This document shows, one piece after another, positions 34,184-43,355 of a stretch of 64,000 nucleotides of DNA (position 1 is its first letter; every line of letters starts with the position of its first letter). The DNA is from Prevotella sp. Rep29 (lineage in GTDB: Bacteria > Bacteroidota > Bacteroidia > Bacteroidales > Bacteroidaceae), in assembly GCF_019551475.1 (NCBI RefSeq), contig NZ_CP047159.1, positions 2,418,001 through 2,482,000 on the forward strand. Reading direction: 5' to 3'. The position numbers and the translations under genes were made by a program. Below the pieces are notes generated by a model, which was not told the DNA's origin, ran no database searches, and saw only the letters and a list, made by a program, of their open reading frames with translations.

Positions 34184-34777
34184 TCAGTCTTTCAAGAGGT
34201 AGCCTTCATCAGCAAACGCCAGCAGTTCGCGGTCGCCCCGGCTGTCGCCGAACGCCACGAGGTGATAGTTTGTGCGGTCAGGAAAATGTTCGCACAAACG
34301 TCTGACCTTCTCTTCGCCGTAGCAGTTGGGGGTGGAGAATTTTCCTGTCAACTCATTATTGACCACCTCAATTTGCGTCCCTATCACATGCAGGTCGGGG
34401 TGTTGGGGAAAGAACTCGCGCACCCAGTCCTCAATGCTCGCTGAGACGATGACGACCGTTGCACCCTCGTCGAGTTTCTCCTGCAACATATTCATCCTGT
34501 CTGCACGCAGAATCTGGGCGGCATTTTTTGCGAAATTTGTGCAAAAATTGCCCATTTCATCGACAGAAACACCCTTAAAGAAGTAGGAAAAGAGGCGCTG
34601 TTTTGCCTTCCCGTTGGGATAAAGTCCGAACTTCATCAGCACCAACAGAGGGCTATGGATGAAGAGTCCCCATAAGAGGGCAGCATTTCCGCGGGCAAAG
34701 CGGATAAATTCGATGAGCGTGTCCTTCGTTGTCAGCGTCCCGTCGAAATCGAATGCGTAAATTCTTTTCTTTTCCAT
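34184..34777 (-). CDS. HAD superfamily (IB) phosphatase
   Basis: I use the ATG at 34777 (197 residues), because the longer frame runs back into the UbiA gene. The nucleophile motif I is FDFDGTLTTKDTLIEF near residues 8-23, motif II VIVSASIEDWVREFF near 95-109, and motif IV FGDSRGDRELLAFAD near the end. HAD-IB enzymes often act as PSP-like phosphatases. The gene follows a UbiA-type prenyltransferase by 32 nt; in the mycobacterial-type decaprenyl-phosphoryl-ribose pathway a phosphatase follows the UbiA step, so this may dephosphorylate a polyprenyl-phosphoribose-5-phosphate. That is inference. Confidence 0.85.
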   Translation of the reverse strand: MEKKRIYAFDFDGTLTTKDTLIEFIRFARGNAALLWGLFIHSPLLVLMKFGLYPNGKAKQRLFSYFFKGVSVDEMGNFCTNFAKNAAQILRADRMNMLQEKLDEGATVVIVSASIEDWVREFFPQHPDLHVIGTQIEVVNNELTGKFSTPNCYGEEKVRRLCEHFPDRTNYHLVAFGDSRGDRELLAFADEGYLLKD

Positions 34778-34809
34778 CACTGCAAGTTTCGTCTGTTTGG
34801 GAGAGGTTG

Positions 34810-35706
34810 TCACAGGTATATGATAATGGCAAAGGAGATTGCCCACAACACGACAACAGCCTGCATGAAGCGGTCGCGGAGCATGATTTTCGTGGGGTCG
34901 CCGCTCTGTTCGTCGACGACGGTGATTTGTATATACCGCAGCAAGCCCAAAATGACGAAACAGGTCGTCAGATAGAGGTATTCCGTCTGGAAGCGGGCAA
35001 TGACCTCCGGCGACACCGTGTACATGATGTAGCAGACGGTGGTGATGCTGGCTGTGATGGTAATCGCCTGATTGATGAAGGTGAGGTTGTATCGGATGGT
35101 GTTCGTGCGCGGCGCCTCACCCGTGGCATTCATCCGAAGAACATCGTCGCGCCGCTTGGCAAGCGACAGGAAGAGGGTAAGGAGGAAGGTCATGAGCACG
35201 AGCCACCGGCTGGGAATGATGTCGGTGGCAAAGCCTCCTGCAAGGACGCGCAGCACGAATCCGAAGGCGATAACGCTCACATCGACGATGGCATATTTCT
35301 TCAGCCACGCGCAATAGGCGAGGTTGAGCAACCAATAACCGACGATGACACCTCCCACGCGGAGCGCTTGTGAGGGGGTGAAGACGGAAAGATATCTGCC
35401 ACAGAGCACGACACAAAGTGCGAGCAGTATCATCTGAGCCATCAGCATATAGGCTTGTCGCATGGTAACAGCACCTCTGGCGACGGGGCGTGAGCACTTC
35501 ACGGGGTGGCGACGGTCGGCATCGGCATCGATGATGTCGTTGAAACAATAGATGGAAGAGGCGGCGAAACTGAATGCCACGAAAGCAAAAGCGGTTGCCA
35601 AAAGGTCGTGCACGTCGGACAGTCTGCCTCCGAAAAACACGGGAATGAGCACAAACACATTCTTCAGCCACTGCTTCGGGCGAACTAAACGGATGATATC
35701 TTTCAT
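34810..35706 (-). CDS. UbiA-type prenyltransferase, decaprenyl-phosphate phosphoribosyltransferase-like
   Basis: The 298-residue, nine-helix protein opens with RPKQWLKNVFVLIPVFFGG and has the metal-diphosphate motif NDIIDADADRRHPVKCSRP near residues 56-74; the second Asp-rich motif appears near SLAKRRDDVL. The combination NDxxDxxxDxxHPxKxxRP and the start RPxQWxKN are typical of the Rv3806c-like branch, which moves phosphoribose to polyprenyl phosphate, rather than of menaquinone or heme UbiA enzymes. It is in the inner membrane. The partner HAD phosphatase is directly downstream and an acyltransferase overlaps by 4 nt upstream. A ribose or arabinose donor for surface glycans is inferred. Confidence 0.82.
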   Translation of the reverse strand: MKDIIRLVRPKQWLKNVFVLIPVFFGGRLSDVHDLLATAFAFVAFSFAASSIYCFNDIIDADADRRHPVKCSRPVARGAVTMRQAYMLMAQMILLALCVVLCGRYLSVFTPSQALRVGGVIVGYWLLNLAYCAWLKKYAIVDVSVIAFGFVLRVLAGGFATDIIPSRWLVLMTFLLTLFLSLAKRRDDVLRMNATGEAPRTNTIRYNLTFINQAITITASITTVCYIMYTVSPEVIARFQTEYLYLTTCFVILGLLRYIQITVVDEQSGDPTKIMLRDRFMQAVVVLWAISFAIIIYL

Positions 35707-36794
35707 GGTTTCTTACTTTTAGGAGTGGGGATTCTTTTCAACAACTGCCCGACAAGCAATGCCAGCACCAGCGAGACGATGAGGTAAATCAAGAGTCCCG
35801 CATAGATTTCGCCTTGGTGAGACAACGGTATCACGACTTTACGAACTGCCGGATGAACGATAAAGAGGACGGCACTGATTTCACCGACCCACTCCAACGG
35901 ACCGAGCAGACCCGCCGGCAGCAATTTCACCGCAACAATGGCAGCCGCACAAACGGCAACCGGGACGAAAAACCAGGGCAGGAACTGCCTGCTCATAAGG
36001 AATATGAGGAGCAGGGCAACCACCAGCACGATGCAATAATAGGCTTTCTGCGTGGGCATTCGTCCATGTCGGGCAAAGAGTAGTCCGAGACCAAACGGAA
36101 GCACTCCGCCCACGAAATTGTAACGCAGATAGTTCAGTTCCTCACCGGCTGGAGAAAAGAACATCTGGACAGCCGTGCAAACCAGCATCAAACAGAGCAC
36201 CCACCAACTGGAACGGCGATACAACAGCAGCCGATAAATGACATACAACTGCATCATGAGTCCGAAGAACCAGTAGGGACCAGGCCAAATGACCCGCTCG
36301 GGATGCGGCAGCAGGTTGTTGAACATGCCCAACTGTGCCACTACGTCTAACAGGCGGTAGTGGTGCGGTCGCGGTGTCATGCCGTCAACAAGAACGAAGA
36401 TGACAAATCCCGTCAGCATCAGTTTGAAGAGTTTGAGGAAATGCTGGCGCAGGAAAGACCATGCCGACTCTTCCTTTCCCGTTGGCGGAACGGGAGTGGC
36501 GGGTATCTTCTGCTCATACTTCATGACCAACCCGAAAGCACTGAGAAACAAGAAAATGGGCACACCATAATGCCCGAAGAACGAGAGCAACTGCGCCGGC
36601 AGGTACCAAGCGGGCTGGGAAAGCAGTTCAGCCATTCGGTCGGCATTGCCTTGCTTGAACGTATATTCGTTCTCCTTGACCATCGGCCGCAGCCAATGGG
36701 TGTAGTTGTGGAGAACGATACCCAGAATGGCAATGCCTCGCAGGACATTACATTCAGCACGATTAAGTAATTGACTATCTGACGGTTTTATCAT
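35703..36794 (-). CDS. Membrane acyltransferase 3 family protein
   Basis: The 363-residue protein has about ten hydrophobic segments and the family marks NVLRGIAILGIVLHNYTHW near residue 17 with the conserved His, and FGHYGVPIFLFLSAFGLVMKYE near residue 72. Acyltransferase-3 proteins acetylate or succinylate surface polysaccharides. Its start lies 20 nt inside the upstream sulfatase-family gene and its end overlaps the UbiA start. Confidence 0.88.
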   Translation of the reverse strand: MIKPSDSQLLNRAECNVLRGIAILGIVLHNYTHWLRPMVKENEYTFKQGNADRMAELLSQPAWYLPAQLLSFFGHYGVPIFLFLSAFGLVMKYEQKIPATPVPPTGKEESAWSFLRQHFLKLFKLMLTGFVIFVLVDGMTPRPHHYRLLDVVAQLGMFNNLLPHPERVIWPGPYWFFGLMMQLYVIYRLLLYRRSSWWVLCLMLVCTAVQMFFSPAGEELNYLRYNFVGGVLPFGLGLLFARHGRMPTQKAYYCIVLVVALLLIFLMSRQFLPWFFVPVAVCAAAIVAVKLLPAGLLGPLEWVGEISAVLFIVHPAVRKVVIPLSHQGEIYAGLLIYLIVSLVLALLVGQLLKRIPTPKSKKP

Positions 36795-38613
36795 TCTTTG
36801 CGTTTCTTTTTGCTTGTAGCTGGTTATAATCTTTCTGCATCTTCATGATTCGTGGACGCTTCGTGTCGTATGCCGGCGACAGGATGTCCAAACGCTCCTG
36901 ATATGCCGGTGTCTTGATTCCTGCAAGACCGAGCAGCAGATGAGGAAGGGCATCGGTCATCAACGGAAGATTCCGCACGCTCTGCAACCGCTCATACACA
37001 TCGGGGTGGGCGACGCGGAAACGCTGCGAGCACCACACCCAGAAGGGAATCTCAAACTCCTCACGCGCCAGACGGGCATCTATCGTCGCCTGATGCAGAC
37101 GCCCCATCTTGTTCAGTTTGCCGTCATAGCACTCTTCGCCATGGTCGGGAACATAGATAACGACCGCCTGTTCGCCTTCGAAGCACCGTATAATCTGGTC
37201 AACGACGGAGTCATTGTACAACGTGGCATTGTCGTAATGCGACAAGATGCGCACGTCCTTGTGTTTGAGGTCGGTGCGATGCTCATAGTGATAGTCCTTG
37301 AACACGCGCCGGTTGCGTGGATAGCGTGCCTTGTAAGCCATGTGCTGCCCCATCAGGTGGAAGATAATCAGATTGTTCTCCGCCAGTTTACCGGAGTTCC
37401 GCATCTGTTCATAATCGCTCAACAGTCCCTCGTCGTAGGTGTGCAGACTGTCGTTGCGCAGGTCGAACATCGACTTCGATAACTCGGGATTGTTCAGAAA
37501 GAAACCACCGCTGAAATCGTAGATGGCTTCTTTTGCCTTCGGCAAGAACTGGTTGGTGAGGAACGTCACCCGATAGCCCGCCTTTCGGAACACCGTCGGG
37601 AACATCGGGTAGTCGCACCACTCGCCCTCGTCGCCCACCGTATAGAGCGAAAACATCAACTTAAAGACGTAACTGGTCAGATTCCACGGTGCCACCACGT
37701 CGCTGAAAGGGATAAGCCCGTCCGTTCGGGCGCGCTCACTCTGAAGGGGTGTCGTCTCCTTCTCATAGTCATATAAGCCTGCATGGTGGCGATTATAACT
37801 TTCACCGATAATCAGCACGATATTGGGCGTGCGGAACGAACAACTATCCACCGTCACCTGCTCCTTCGCCTCGACCAATTTCACCACCTGACGGGCAATC
37901 AACTGGTTCGAACGAAGACTGAACACCAGGCGATGCACCGGAGTATAAAGCCGGGCGCAAGTGCGAGACTGCGTCAACTCATGCTCCACATCTCCTATCC
38001 GCTCGAAGCTCAACAGCCGCCATGTTGCTGCCTTGTTGTGCGCAGTGACGATGCCTCCATAGACGAGCAAGCCCAGTACCAGGACTCCGCAACAGGCTGA
38101 CAGACGGAAATTCAGACGGAAACGACTGAAAAATGACCGCAGCCGTTTGTAGGAAAAACTTTTTATGAGGTGTAATAAAAGGATGACCAACACCCAAACC
38201 AGTGGCGTTGAGAGCAAGTCGAGACTGATATATTCGCCCAGGAACTCACCCGCTTCCCTACCCGTCGTCTCGCCCACCAAAAGGAGCATCGACGGACTGA
38301 ACAGCGAACCGAACTTCACGTAGCAAAATACATCGATGAAAGCCATTCCGTAGAAAAGCACATACAGCACCGCACGCACCCACCGGCGGATGCGCTGAGG
38401 GAGCAATGCAAGCAGAAAACATATTATATATAGGTCAACGAAGAGTTCGATGTATGTGTTGGGATACATCTTCTTCTCGTATCCTGCCGGCGCTTCTATC
38501 CATCCACATGCCACACCGAGCACATACATGAAGAAGAAAAAGCCGCCGTTGAGATAAATGGGCTTGAACAACAGACTGAAAAAGTCACCTGCTATTTTTA
38601 CGAAACGTTTCAT
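36775..38613 (-). CDS. Phosphoethanolamine transferase-like inner-membrane protein (EptA/sulfatase fold)
   Basis: The 612-residue protein has an N-terminal membrane part with about five helices (residues 1-210) and a periplasmic sulfatase-fold domain. That domain shows NIVLIIGESYNRHHAGLYDY with the metal-binding Glu, WNLTSYVFKLMFSLYT with the presumed Thr nucleophile, NLIIFHLMGQHMAYKARYP and VIYVPDHGEECYDG with the Asp-His pair. EptA-type enzymes add phosphoethanolamine to lipid A or glycans; LTA synthases share the fold. Charge masking of lipid A is plausible. It overlaps nadD by 4 nt, so it is cotranscribed with housekeeping genes. Confidence 0.88.
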   Translation of the reverse strand: MKRFVKIAGDFFSLLFKPIYLNGGFFFFMYVLGVACGWIEAPAGYEKKMYPNTYIELFVDLYIICFLLALLPQRIRRWVRAVLYVLFYGMAFIDVFCYVKFGSLFSPSMLLLVGETTGREAGEFLGEYISLDLLSTPLVWVLVILLLHLIKSFSYKRLRSFFSRFRLNFRLSACCGVLVLGLLVYGGIVTAHNKAATWRLLSFERIGDVEHELTQSRTCARLYTPVHRLVFSLRSNQLIARQVVKLVEAKEQVTVDSCSFRTPNIVLIIGESYNRHHAGLYDYEKETTPLQSERARTDGLIPFSDVVAPWNLTSYVFKLMFSLYTVGDEGEWCDYPMFPTVFRKAGYRVTFLTNQFLPKAKEAIYDFSGGFFLNNPELSKSMFDLRNDSLHTYDEGLLSDYEQMRNSGKLAENNLIIFHLMGQHMAYKARYPRNRRVFKDYHYEHRTDLKHKDVRILSHYDNATLYNDSVVDQIIRCFEGEQAVVIYVPDHGEECYDGKLNKMGRLHQATIDARLAREEFEIPFWVWCSQRFRVAHPDVYERLQSVRNLPLMTDALPHLLLGLAGIKTPAYQERLDILSPAYDTKRPRIMKMQKDYNQLQAKRNAKNDKTVR

Positions 38614-39188
38614 TTCCGATATGCTTTACAAACCATCTCTTCTATCTCCGAAGGGACCAAGCCCTCTATCGGACGCCCCTCCTGCATGCGTTGCCGTATC
38701 TCCGTACTGCTGACATGGAAATAAGGTGTATTGAGCAACCGCACATTCCGTGGCAGGGCAGCCTCATCGACCGGATAGCCTTCGCGTGGATAAATCACAA
38801 TCTGACATGCTTTGAGAATCTTCTCCGGCTCTGCCCAACGGTCGAAGCTCAACCAATTATCGGCACCGATGAGCAAGACGAAACGACGGTCGGGATAGTC
38901 TTCGTTGAGTGCCTGCAGTGTGCGCCATGTGAACGACGGCTTCGGCAACCGGAACTCATAGTCACTGGCAATGAGCCGGGGATAGTTTTCCAACGCCTTT
39001 TCCACCATCTCCAGGCGCAGGTTGTCGTCAAGCAGTTGGTGGCTGACCTTAAACGGGTTTTGCGGAGTCACCATAAACCACACTTCCGACAGGCGAGCCG
39101 CTTTCAGGATGGCACTTGCCAATCCGATATGACCGACATGTATGGGGTTGAAAGTTCCCCCGAAGAGCCCTGTGCGTATGCGTTTCAT
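38610..39188 (-). CDS. nadD: Nicotinate-nucleotide adenylyltransferase
   Basis: NadD adenylates nicotinate mononucleotide in NAD synthesis. At 192 residues it has GLFGGTFNPIHVGHIGLA with the HxGH motif, IGADNWLSFDRW in the middle, and the C-terminal STEIRQRM that corresponds to the SxTxxR signature. It overlaps gmk upstream and the EptA-like gene downstream by 4 nt each. Confidence 0.96.
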   Translation of the reverse strand: MKRIRTGLFGGTFNPIHVGHIGLASAILKAARLSEVWFMVTPQNPFKVSHQLLDDNLRLEMVEKALENYPRLIASDYEFRLPKPSFTWRTLQALNEDYPDRRFVLLIGADNWLSFDRWAEPEKILKACQIVIYPREGYPVDEAALPRNVRLLNTPYFHVSSTEIRQRMQEGRPIEGLVPSEIEEMVCKAYRK

Positions 39189-39748
39189 TCCAAGAATTTT
39201 CGTACGATTGCGAGCGTTTCTGCCTTTGCCGTCTCCAGATCATCGTTCACCACGACGCGGTCGAATCTCGGAGCAAACGTCATCTCGTATTCGGCTTTCG
39301 CGAGACGGTCTTCGATAACCTCCGGAGTGTCCGTTCCGCGCCCTTCAAGCCGTCGTCTCAGCTCTCTGACCGACGGTGGTTGGATGAATATACTCAGTGC
39401 CTGATCGCCATAATGTTCCTTGATGTTGCAGCCACCCTTCACATCGACATCGAAAATCACGTTCTGTCCCGCCTCCAACTGCAAATCGACCTGTGACTTG
39501 AGTGTTCCGTAAAAGCGGTCCTTATACACCTCTTCATATTCCAGGAACTCATTGTTCTCTATACGTTTTTTGAACTCGTCGGGCGTCAGGAAGAAATATT
39601 CCACTCCATGCTGCTCCGTTCCCCGAGGCGGTCGGCTGGTACAGGAGATGGAAAACGCGAGTCGCAAGTCCTCATGCTGCATCAGCCACTGAACGATTGT
39701 ACTCTTCCCCGACCCTGACGGTGCACTAAAAATCAATAGTTTACCCAT
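39185..39748 (-). CDS. gmk: Guanylate kinase
   Basis: The 187-residue enzyme phosphorylates GMP. The P-loop is IFSAPSGSGKSTIVQWL, followed by SCTSRPPRGTEQHGVEYFFL, the GMP-binding loop, and VIFDVDVKGG. Complete and of normal length. It starts 2 nt after yicC. Confidence 0.97.
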   Translation of the reverse strand: MGKLLIFSAPSGSGKSTIVQWLMQHEDLRLAFSISCTSRPPRGTEQHGVEYFFLTPDEFKKRIENNEFLEYEEVYKDRFYGTLKSQVDLQLEAGQNVIFDVDVKGGCNIKEHYGDQALSIFIQPPSVRELRRRLEGRGTDTPEVIEDRLAKAEYEMTFAPRFDRVVVNDDLETAKAETLAIVRKFLE

Positions 39749-39750
39749 AT

Positions 39751-40626
39751 CTACAAAACGTTGAGTATCTGTTCTTTAATCTGTTCGAGCTCGTCTTTCA
39801 TCTTGACGACGATATTCTGCATCTCCGCCTGGTTGCTTTTCGAGCCGGTCGTATTGATTTCGCGCCCCATTTCCTGTGCGATGAATCCGAGTTTCTTTCC
39901 TTGACTCGTCGGCTCGTTGAGTGTCTGCCGGAAATAATCGAGATGGTTTTTCAGCCGCTGTTTTTCCTCACTGATATCCAGTTTCTCGATATAATAGATG
40001 AGTTCCTGCTCAAGCCGGTTTTTATCGTATTCTGCTTCCGGTATCTGGCGCAGTCCTTCTGTGATTCTCGAACGTATCTTCTCAACGCGCGACTGCTCGT
40101 AAGGCTCAATACTTTCGAGCAGATGCTGGATGTTGTCGATTTTTTCTTCGAAAGTCTTTTTCAATGCTTCCCCTTCTTGGTTGCGGAAATCATTCAACTG
40201 GCTGACTGCCTCCGCGACAGCTTGTTTCACCGTGTCCCACTCCTCTGCCTCAAGTGTTTCCAACTCATTTTTGACGGTCACGTCGGGCAGTCTGAGCAGG
40301 ATTTGGAACCAGTCTGCCGGTTCTGGAATGCCTGTCTTTTCAGCAACTGCCTTGATTTCTTTGTAATAGTGCTCAACAGCAGCACCGTTGATGGGGGCAA
40401 TCTCCGCTGCTGCATCTCGCTCTATCCATATCATGAAATCGACTTTTCCACGCACCACCGCCTGTGCAAGCATCTGGCGGATTTCTATTTCCTTCTCACG
40501 ATAAGGAGAAGCCACGCGTGTGAAAAGATCCAACGCCTTACTATTCAGCGACTTAATCTCCACATGTATCTTTTTCTCCTTGTAGGCTACGACTGCCTTT
40601 CCGTAGCCTGTCATTGACTGAATCAT
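39751..40626 (-). CDS. yicC: YicC family endoribonuclease
   Basis: I start at the ATG at 40626, because IQSMTGYGKAVVAYKEKKIH is the usual YicC opening; nine upstream codons are open but fall at the promoter. The 291-residue protein ends with the conserved DUF1732 region: HLDYFRQTLNEP, GKKLGFIAQEMGREINTTGS and SNQAEMQNIVVKMKDELEQI. YicC proteins cleave RNA in E. coli. First gene of the seven-gene minus-strand unit yicC-gmk-nadD-eptA-like-acyltransferase-ubiA-like-HAD. Confidence 0.93.
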   Translation of the reverse strand: MIQSMTGYGKAVVAYKEKKIHVEIKSLNSKALDLFTRVASPYREKEIEIRQMLAQAVVRGKVDFMIWIERDAAAEIAPINGAAVEHYYKEIKAVAEKTGIPEPADWFQILLRLPDVTVKNELETLEAEEWDTVKQAVAEAVSQLNDFRNQEGEALKKTFEEKIDNIQHLLESIEPYEQSRVEKIRSRITEGLRQIPEAEYDKNRLEQELIYYIEKLDISEEKQRLKNHLDYFRQTLNEPTSQGKKLGFIAQEMGREINTTGSKSNQAEMQNIVVKMKDELEQIKEQILNVL

Positions 40627-40650
40627 AACTATAATCTTGTTAAATTTCTG

Positions 40651-40688
40651 CAAATGTACGAATTTTCGAGGAAAAATGCGTATTTTTG
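40651..40688. promoter_or_regulatory. Divergent promoter boxes between yicC and tsaB
   Basis: The minus strand reads TACATTTG at 40658-40651, 25 nt before yicC; the plus strand reads TATTTTTG at 40681-40688, 27 nt before tsaB. Both fit the TAnnTTTG box, but neither has a good TTTG at -33. Confidence 0.5.
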
Positions 40689-40715
40689 CGCGTTATTTCA
40701 GAGATAAATTGATTG

Positions 40716-41408
40716 ATGTCGAACATATTGAGCATAGAAACGAGTACGAATTGCTGTTCGGTGGCTGTCAGTTCGGAGGGCGCTTGCCTCTTCGACCGAC
40801 GGGATGCTGCCGGTCCAAACCATGCTGTTGTGTTGGGGCGTTTTGTTGACGAGGCGCTGGCGTTTGCCGATTCACAGGGTATGCCTCTTGATGCGGTAGC
40901 TGTAAGTTGTGGTCCGGGCTCTTATACGGGCTTGCGCATCGGTGTCTCGATGGCGAAAGGCATCTGCTATGGGCGCGGTTTGAAACTGATTGGTATCCCG
41001 ACACTTGAATTGTTGTGTGTGCCTATTTTGCTCACCCATGATGAAATGGACGAAAACGCCCGGTTGTGTCCGATGCTCGATGCCCGTCGCATGGAGGTGT
41101 ATGCCGCTGTGTATGACCGTGCACTGCATCCGGTGCGCGAGGTACAGGCAGACATAGTGGATGCCGATACCTATCGTGAGTTCTTGGACGAGGGACCGGT
41201 CTATTTCTTCGGTAATGGTGCCGGAAAATGTATGGAAGTCATCAATCATCCGAATGCTCATCATATTGCCGACATCGAGCCGTCGGCTAAATGGATGTTT
41301 CCGCTTGCGGAACGGAAAATCAAGGAGGAGCGGTTTGAGGATATCGCCTATTTCGTGCCGTTCTATCTGAAGGATTTTGTGGCTAAGTTGCCTAAGAAAT
41401 TGATTTGA
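40716..41408 (+). CDS. tsaB: tRNA threonylcarbamoyladenosine biosynthesis protein TsaB
   Basis: TsaB is the inactive homologue that scaffolds TsaD during t6A modification of tRNA. The start is the ATG at 40716 (230 residues); a TTG one codon earlier is less likely. Marks are ILSIETSTNCCSVAV and SCGPGSYTGLRIGVSMAKG near residue 68-86. It opens the plus-strand operon tsaB-DUF4290-murA-rimM-dxr-rseP. Confidence 0.95.
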   Translation: MSNILSIETSTNCCSVAVSSEGACLFDRRDAAGPNHAVVLGRFVDEALAFADSQGMPLDAVAVSCGPGSYTGLRIGVSMAKGICYGRGLKLIGIPTLELLCVPILLTHDEMDENARLCPMLDARRMEVYAAVYDRALHPVREVQADIVDADTYREFLDEGPVYFFGNGAGKCMEVINHPNAHHIADIEPSAKWMFPLAERKIKEERFEDIAYFVPFYLKDFVAKLPKKLI

Positions 41409-41430
41409 AGACAAAATATTAAACTGAGAT

Positions 41431-42027
41431 ATGAAGATTGAAGGTTTGGATTATAACACACAGCGTGAGCGACTGGTTTTGCCTGAATACGGACGTGTGA
41501 TTCAGGAGATGGTGGACTATGCTGTCGGTCTGCCCACGAAGGCGGAGCGCCAGCGTGCCGCTGAGGGTATTATTGACGTGATGCGCCATTCGTTTCCTCA
41601 GGGCAGAAACAGCGAAGGCTATGAGCAGAAGTTGTGGGACCACTTGGCTTTAATGAGTAATTTCCGTCTGGATATTGATTACCCATTTGATGTTTCGCAG
41701 GCGTTGCAGATGGCGAAGAAGCCTGAGGCGATGGAGTATCCGATGAAAGAGATTCCCGTGCGCCATTATGGCAGCATCCTGTTTGGCATGTTCGACCGCT
41801 TGAAGAAGATGCCCGCTGGCGCTGAACGGGATGAGTTGGTGCGCGTGACTGCGAATCAGATGCGGCGCAACCTGCTGCAATGGAGTACGGGCTCGGCTGC
41901 CGACGAGAAGGTGGCTGAAGACCTGGCACGCTATACTGACGGCGTGATTCAGATAGATTTGGACAATTTTCGTTTCAACAAGGTTCCTACGAAGGACAGT
42001 GCTGAGAGACGTCGCAGAAGGAGGTAG
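41431..42027 (+). CDS. DUF4290 domain protein
   Basis: The 198-residue protein begins MKIEGLDYNTQRERLVLPEY and contains VDYAVGLPTKAERQRAAEGI and DYPFDVSQALQ, the marks of a Bacteroidota-specific family without known function. It is predicted cytosolic, helix-rich, and ends in a run of six Arg that could bind RNA or membrane. It always, as far as I recall, stands directly before murA in this phylum, here 5 nt away. Confidence 0.9.
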   Translation: MKIEGLDYNTQRERLVLPEYGRVIQEMVDYAVGLPTKAERQRAAEGIIDVMRHSFPQGRNSEGYEQKLWDHLALMSNFRLDIDYPFDVSQALQMAKKPEAMEYPMKEIPVRHYGSILFGMFDRLKKMPAGAERDELVRVTANQMRRNLLQWSTGSAADEKVAEDLARYTDGVIQIDLDNFRFNKVPTKDSAERRRRRR

Positions 42028-42032
42028 TAGCT

Positions 42033-43355
42033 ATGCAGTCATTTATCATTGAGGGAGGTCACCGCCTGAAGGGTGAGATTGTTCCCCAGGGCGCAAAGAA
42101 CGAAGCGTTGGAGGTGATTTGTGCAACGCTGTTGACTGACGAGTCGGTGCGTATCAAGAATGTTCCCGACATACTGGATGTAAACAATCTGATTAAACTG
42201 CTGAAAGACATGGGCGTGAAGGTGAAGAAAAATGCGCCAAGCGACTATACTTTCAAAGCCAGCAACTTGAATCTCGACTATCTGCAGAGCGACGAGTTCG
42301 TGAAACGTTGCTCTTCCCTGCGCGGCAGTGTGCTGACGATTGGTCCGCTGCTGGCGCGTTTTCGCAGGGCAACGGTGGCAAAACCCGGTGGTGACAAGAT
42401 TGGTCGCCGCCGTCTGGACACCCATTTCCTCGGTTTCAAGTCACTGGGTGCACGGTTTGAACACATGGAAGGACGCAGTGTTTACGAAATCAAGGCACGC
42501 CAACTGAAAGGCTGCTACATGCTGCTTGACGAGGCTTCGGTGACGGGCACGGCAAATATCGTGATGGCTTCGGTGATGGCGAAGGGCACGACAACAATCT
42601 ACAACGCTGCCTGCGAACCCTATTTGCAGCAGCTCTGCAAGATGCTCAACCGCATGGGAGCGAAGATATCAGGCATCGGCAGCAACCTATTGACCATCGA
42701 GGGGGTGGAGCATTTGCACAAAGCCGAGCATGAAGTGCTCCCCGACATGATTGAGGTGGGCTCGTTTATCGGCTTGGCAGCAATGGTAGGCGACGGCATC
42801 CGCATCAAGAACGTTTCGCTGCAGAATCTCGGCATCATTCCTGAAGCATTCCGCCGACTGGGCGTGAAGATGAAGGTAGAGGGTGATGACCTTTATATTC
42901 CGAAGCAAAAGCACTACACGATAGACTCGTTCATCGACGGAACGATTATGACATTGGCTGATGCGCCGTGGCCCGGTCTGACACCCGACTTGATTTCGGT
43001 GCTCATCGTCGTAGCGACACAGGCTCGCGGCAGCGTACTCTTCCATCAGAAAATGTTCGAGAGCCGCCTGTTCTTCACCGACAAGTTGATTGACATGGGT
43101 GCCCAGATTATCCTCTGTGACCCACACCGGGCAGTGGTCGTAGGGCACGACCAGAAGAAGCGACTTCGTGCACAGCGCATGTCAAGTCCCGACATCCGTG
43201 CGGGAATCGCACTGCTGATTGCTGCCCTGAGCGCCAACGGCACCAGCCGCATCGACAACATCGCACAGATTGATCGCGGTTATGAGAACATTGAGAAGCG
43301 ACTGAACGCTCTCGGTGCAAACATCCAGCGTGTAGAAAGCAAGGAGGTCAGATGA
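42033..43355 (+). CDS. murA: UDP-N-acetylglucosamine 1-carboxyvinyltransferase (Asp-type active site)
   Basis: MurA transfers enolpyruvate to UDP-GlcNAc, the first committed step of peptidoglycan synthesis. The 440-residue protein has GAKNEALEVI at the start and RCSSLRGSVLTIGPLLARF before the active-site loop. That loop reads KPGGDKIGRRRLDTHFLG, so the residue equal to E. coli Cys115 is Asp121. Enzymes with Asp at this place work but are not alkylated by fosfomycin. The stop overlaps rimM by 4 nt. Confidence 0.96.
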   Translation: MQSFIIEGGHRLKGEIVPQGAKNEALEVICATLLTDESVRIKNVPDILDVNNLIKLLKDMGVKVKKNAPSDYTFKASNLNLDYLQSDEFVKRCSSLRGSVLTIGPLLARFRRATVAKPGGDKIGRRRLDTHFLGFKSLGARFEHMEGRSVYEIKARQLKGCYMLLDEASVTGTANIVMASVMAKGTTTIYNAACEPYLQQLCKMLNRMGAKISGIGSNLLTIEGVEHLHKAEHEVLPDMIEVGSFIGLAAMVGDGIRIKNVSLQNLGIIPEAFRRLGVKMKVEGDDLYIPKQKHYTIDSFIDGTIMTLADAPWPGLTPDLISVLIVVATQARGSVLFHQKMFESRLFFTDKLIDMGAQIILCDPHRAVVVGHDQKKRLRAQRMSSPDIRAGIALLIAALSANGTSRIDNIAQIDRGYENIEKRLNALGANIQRVESKEVR

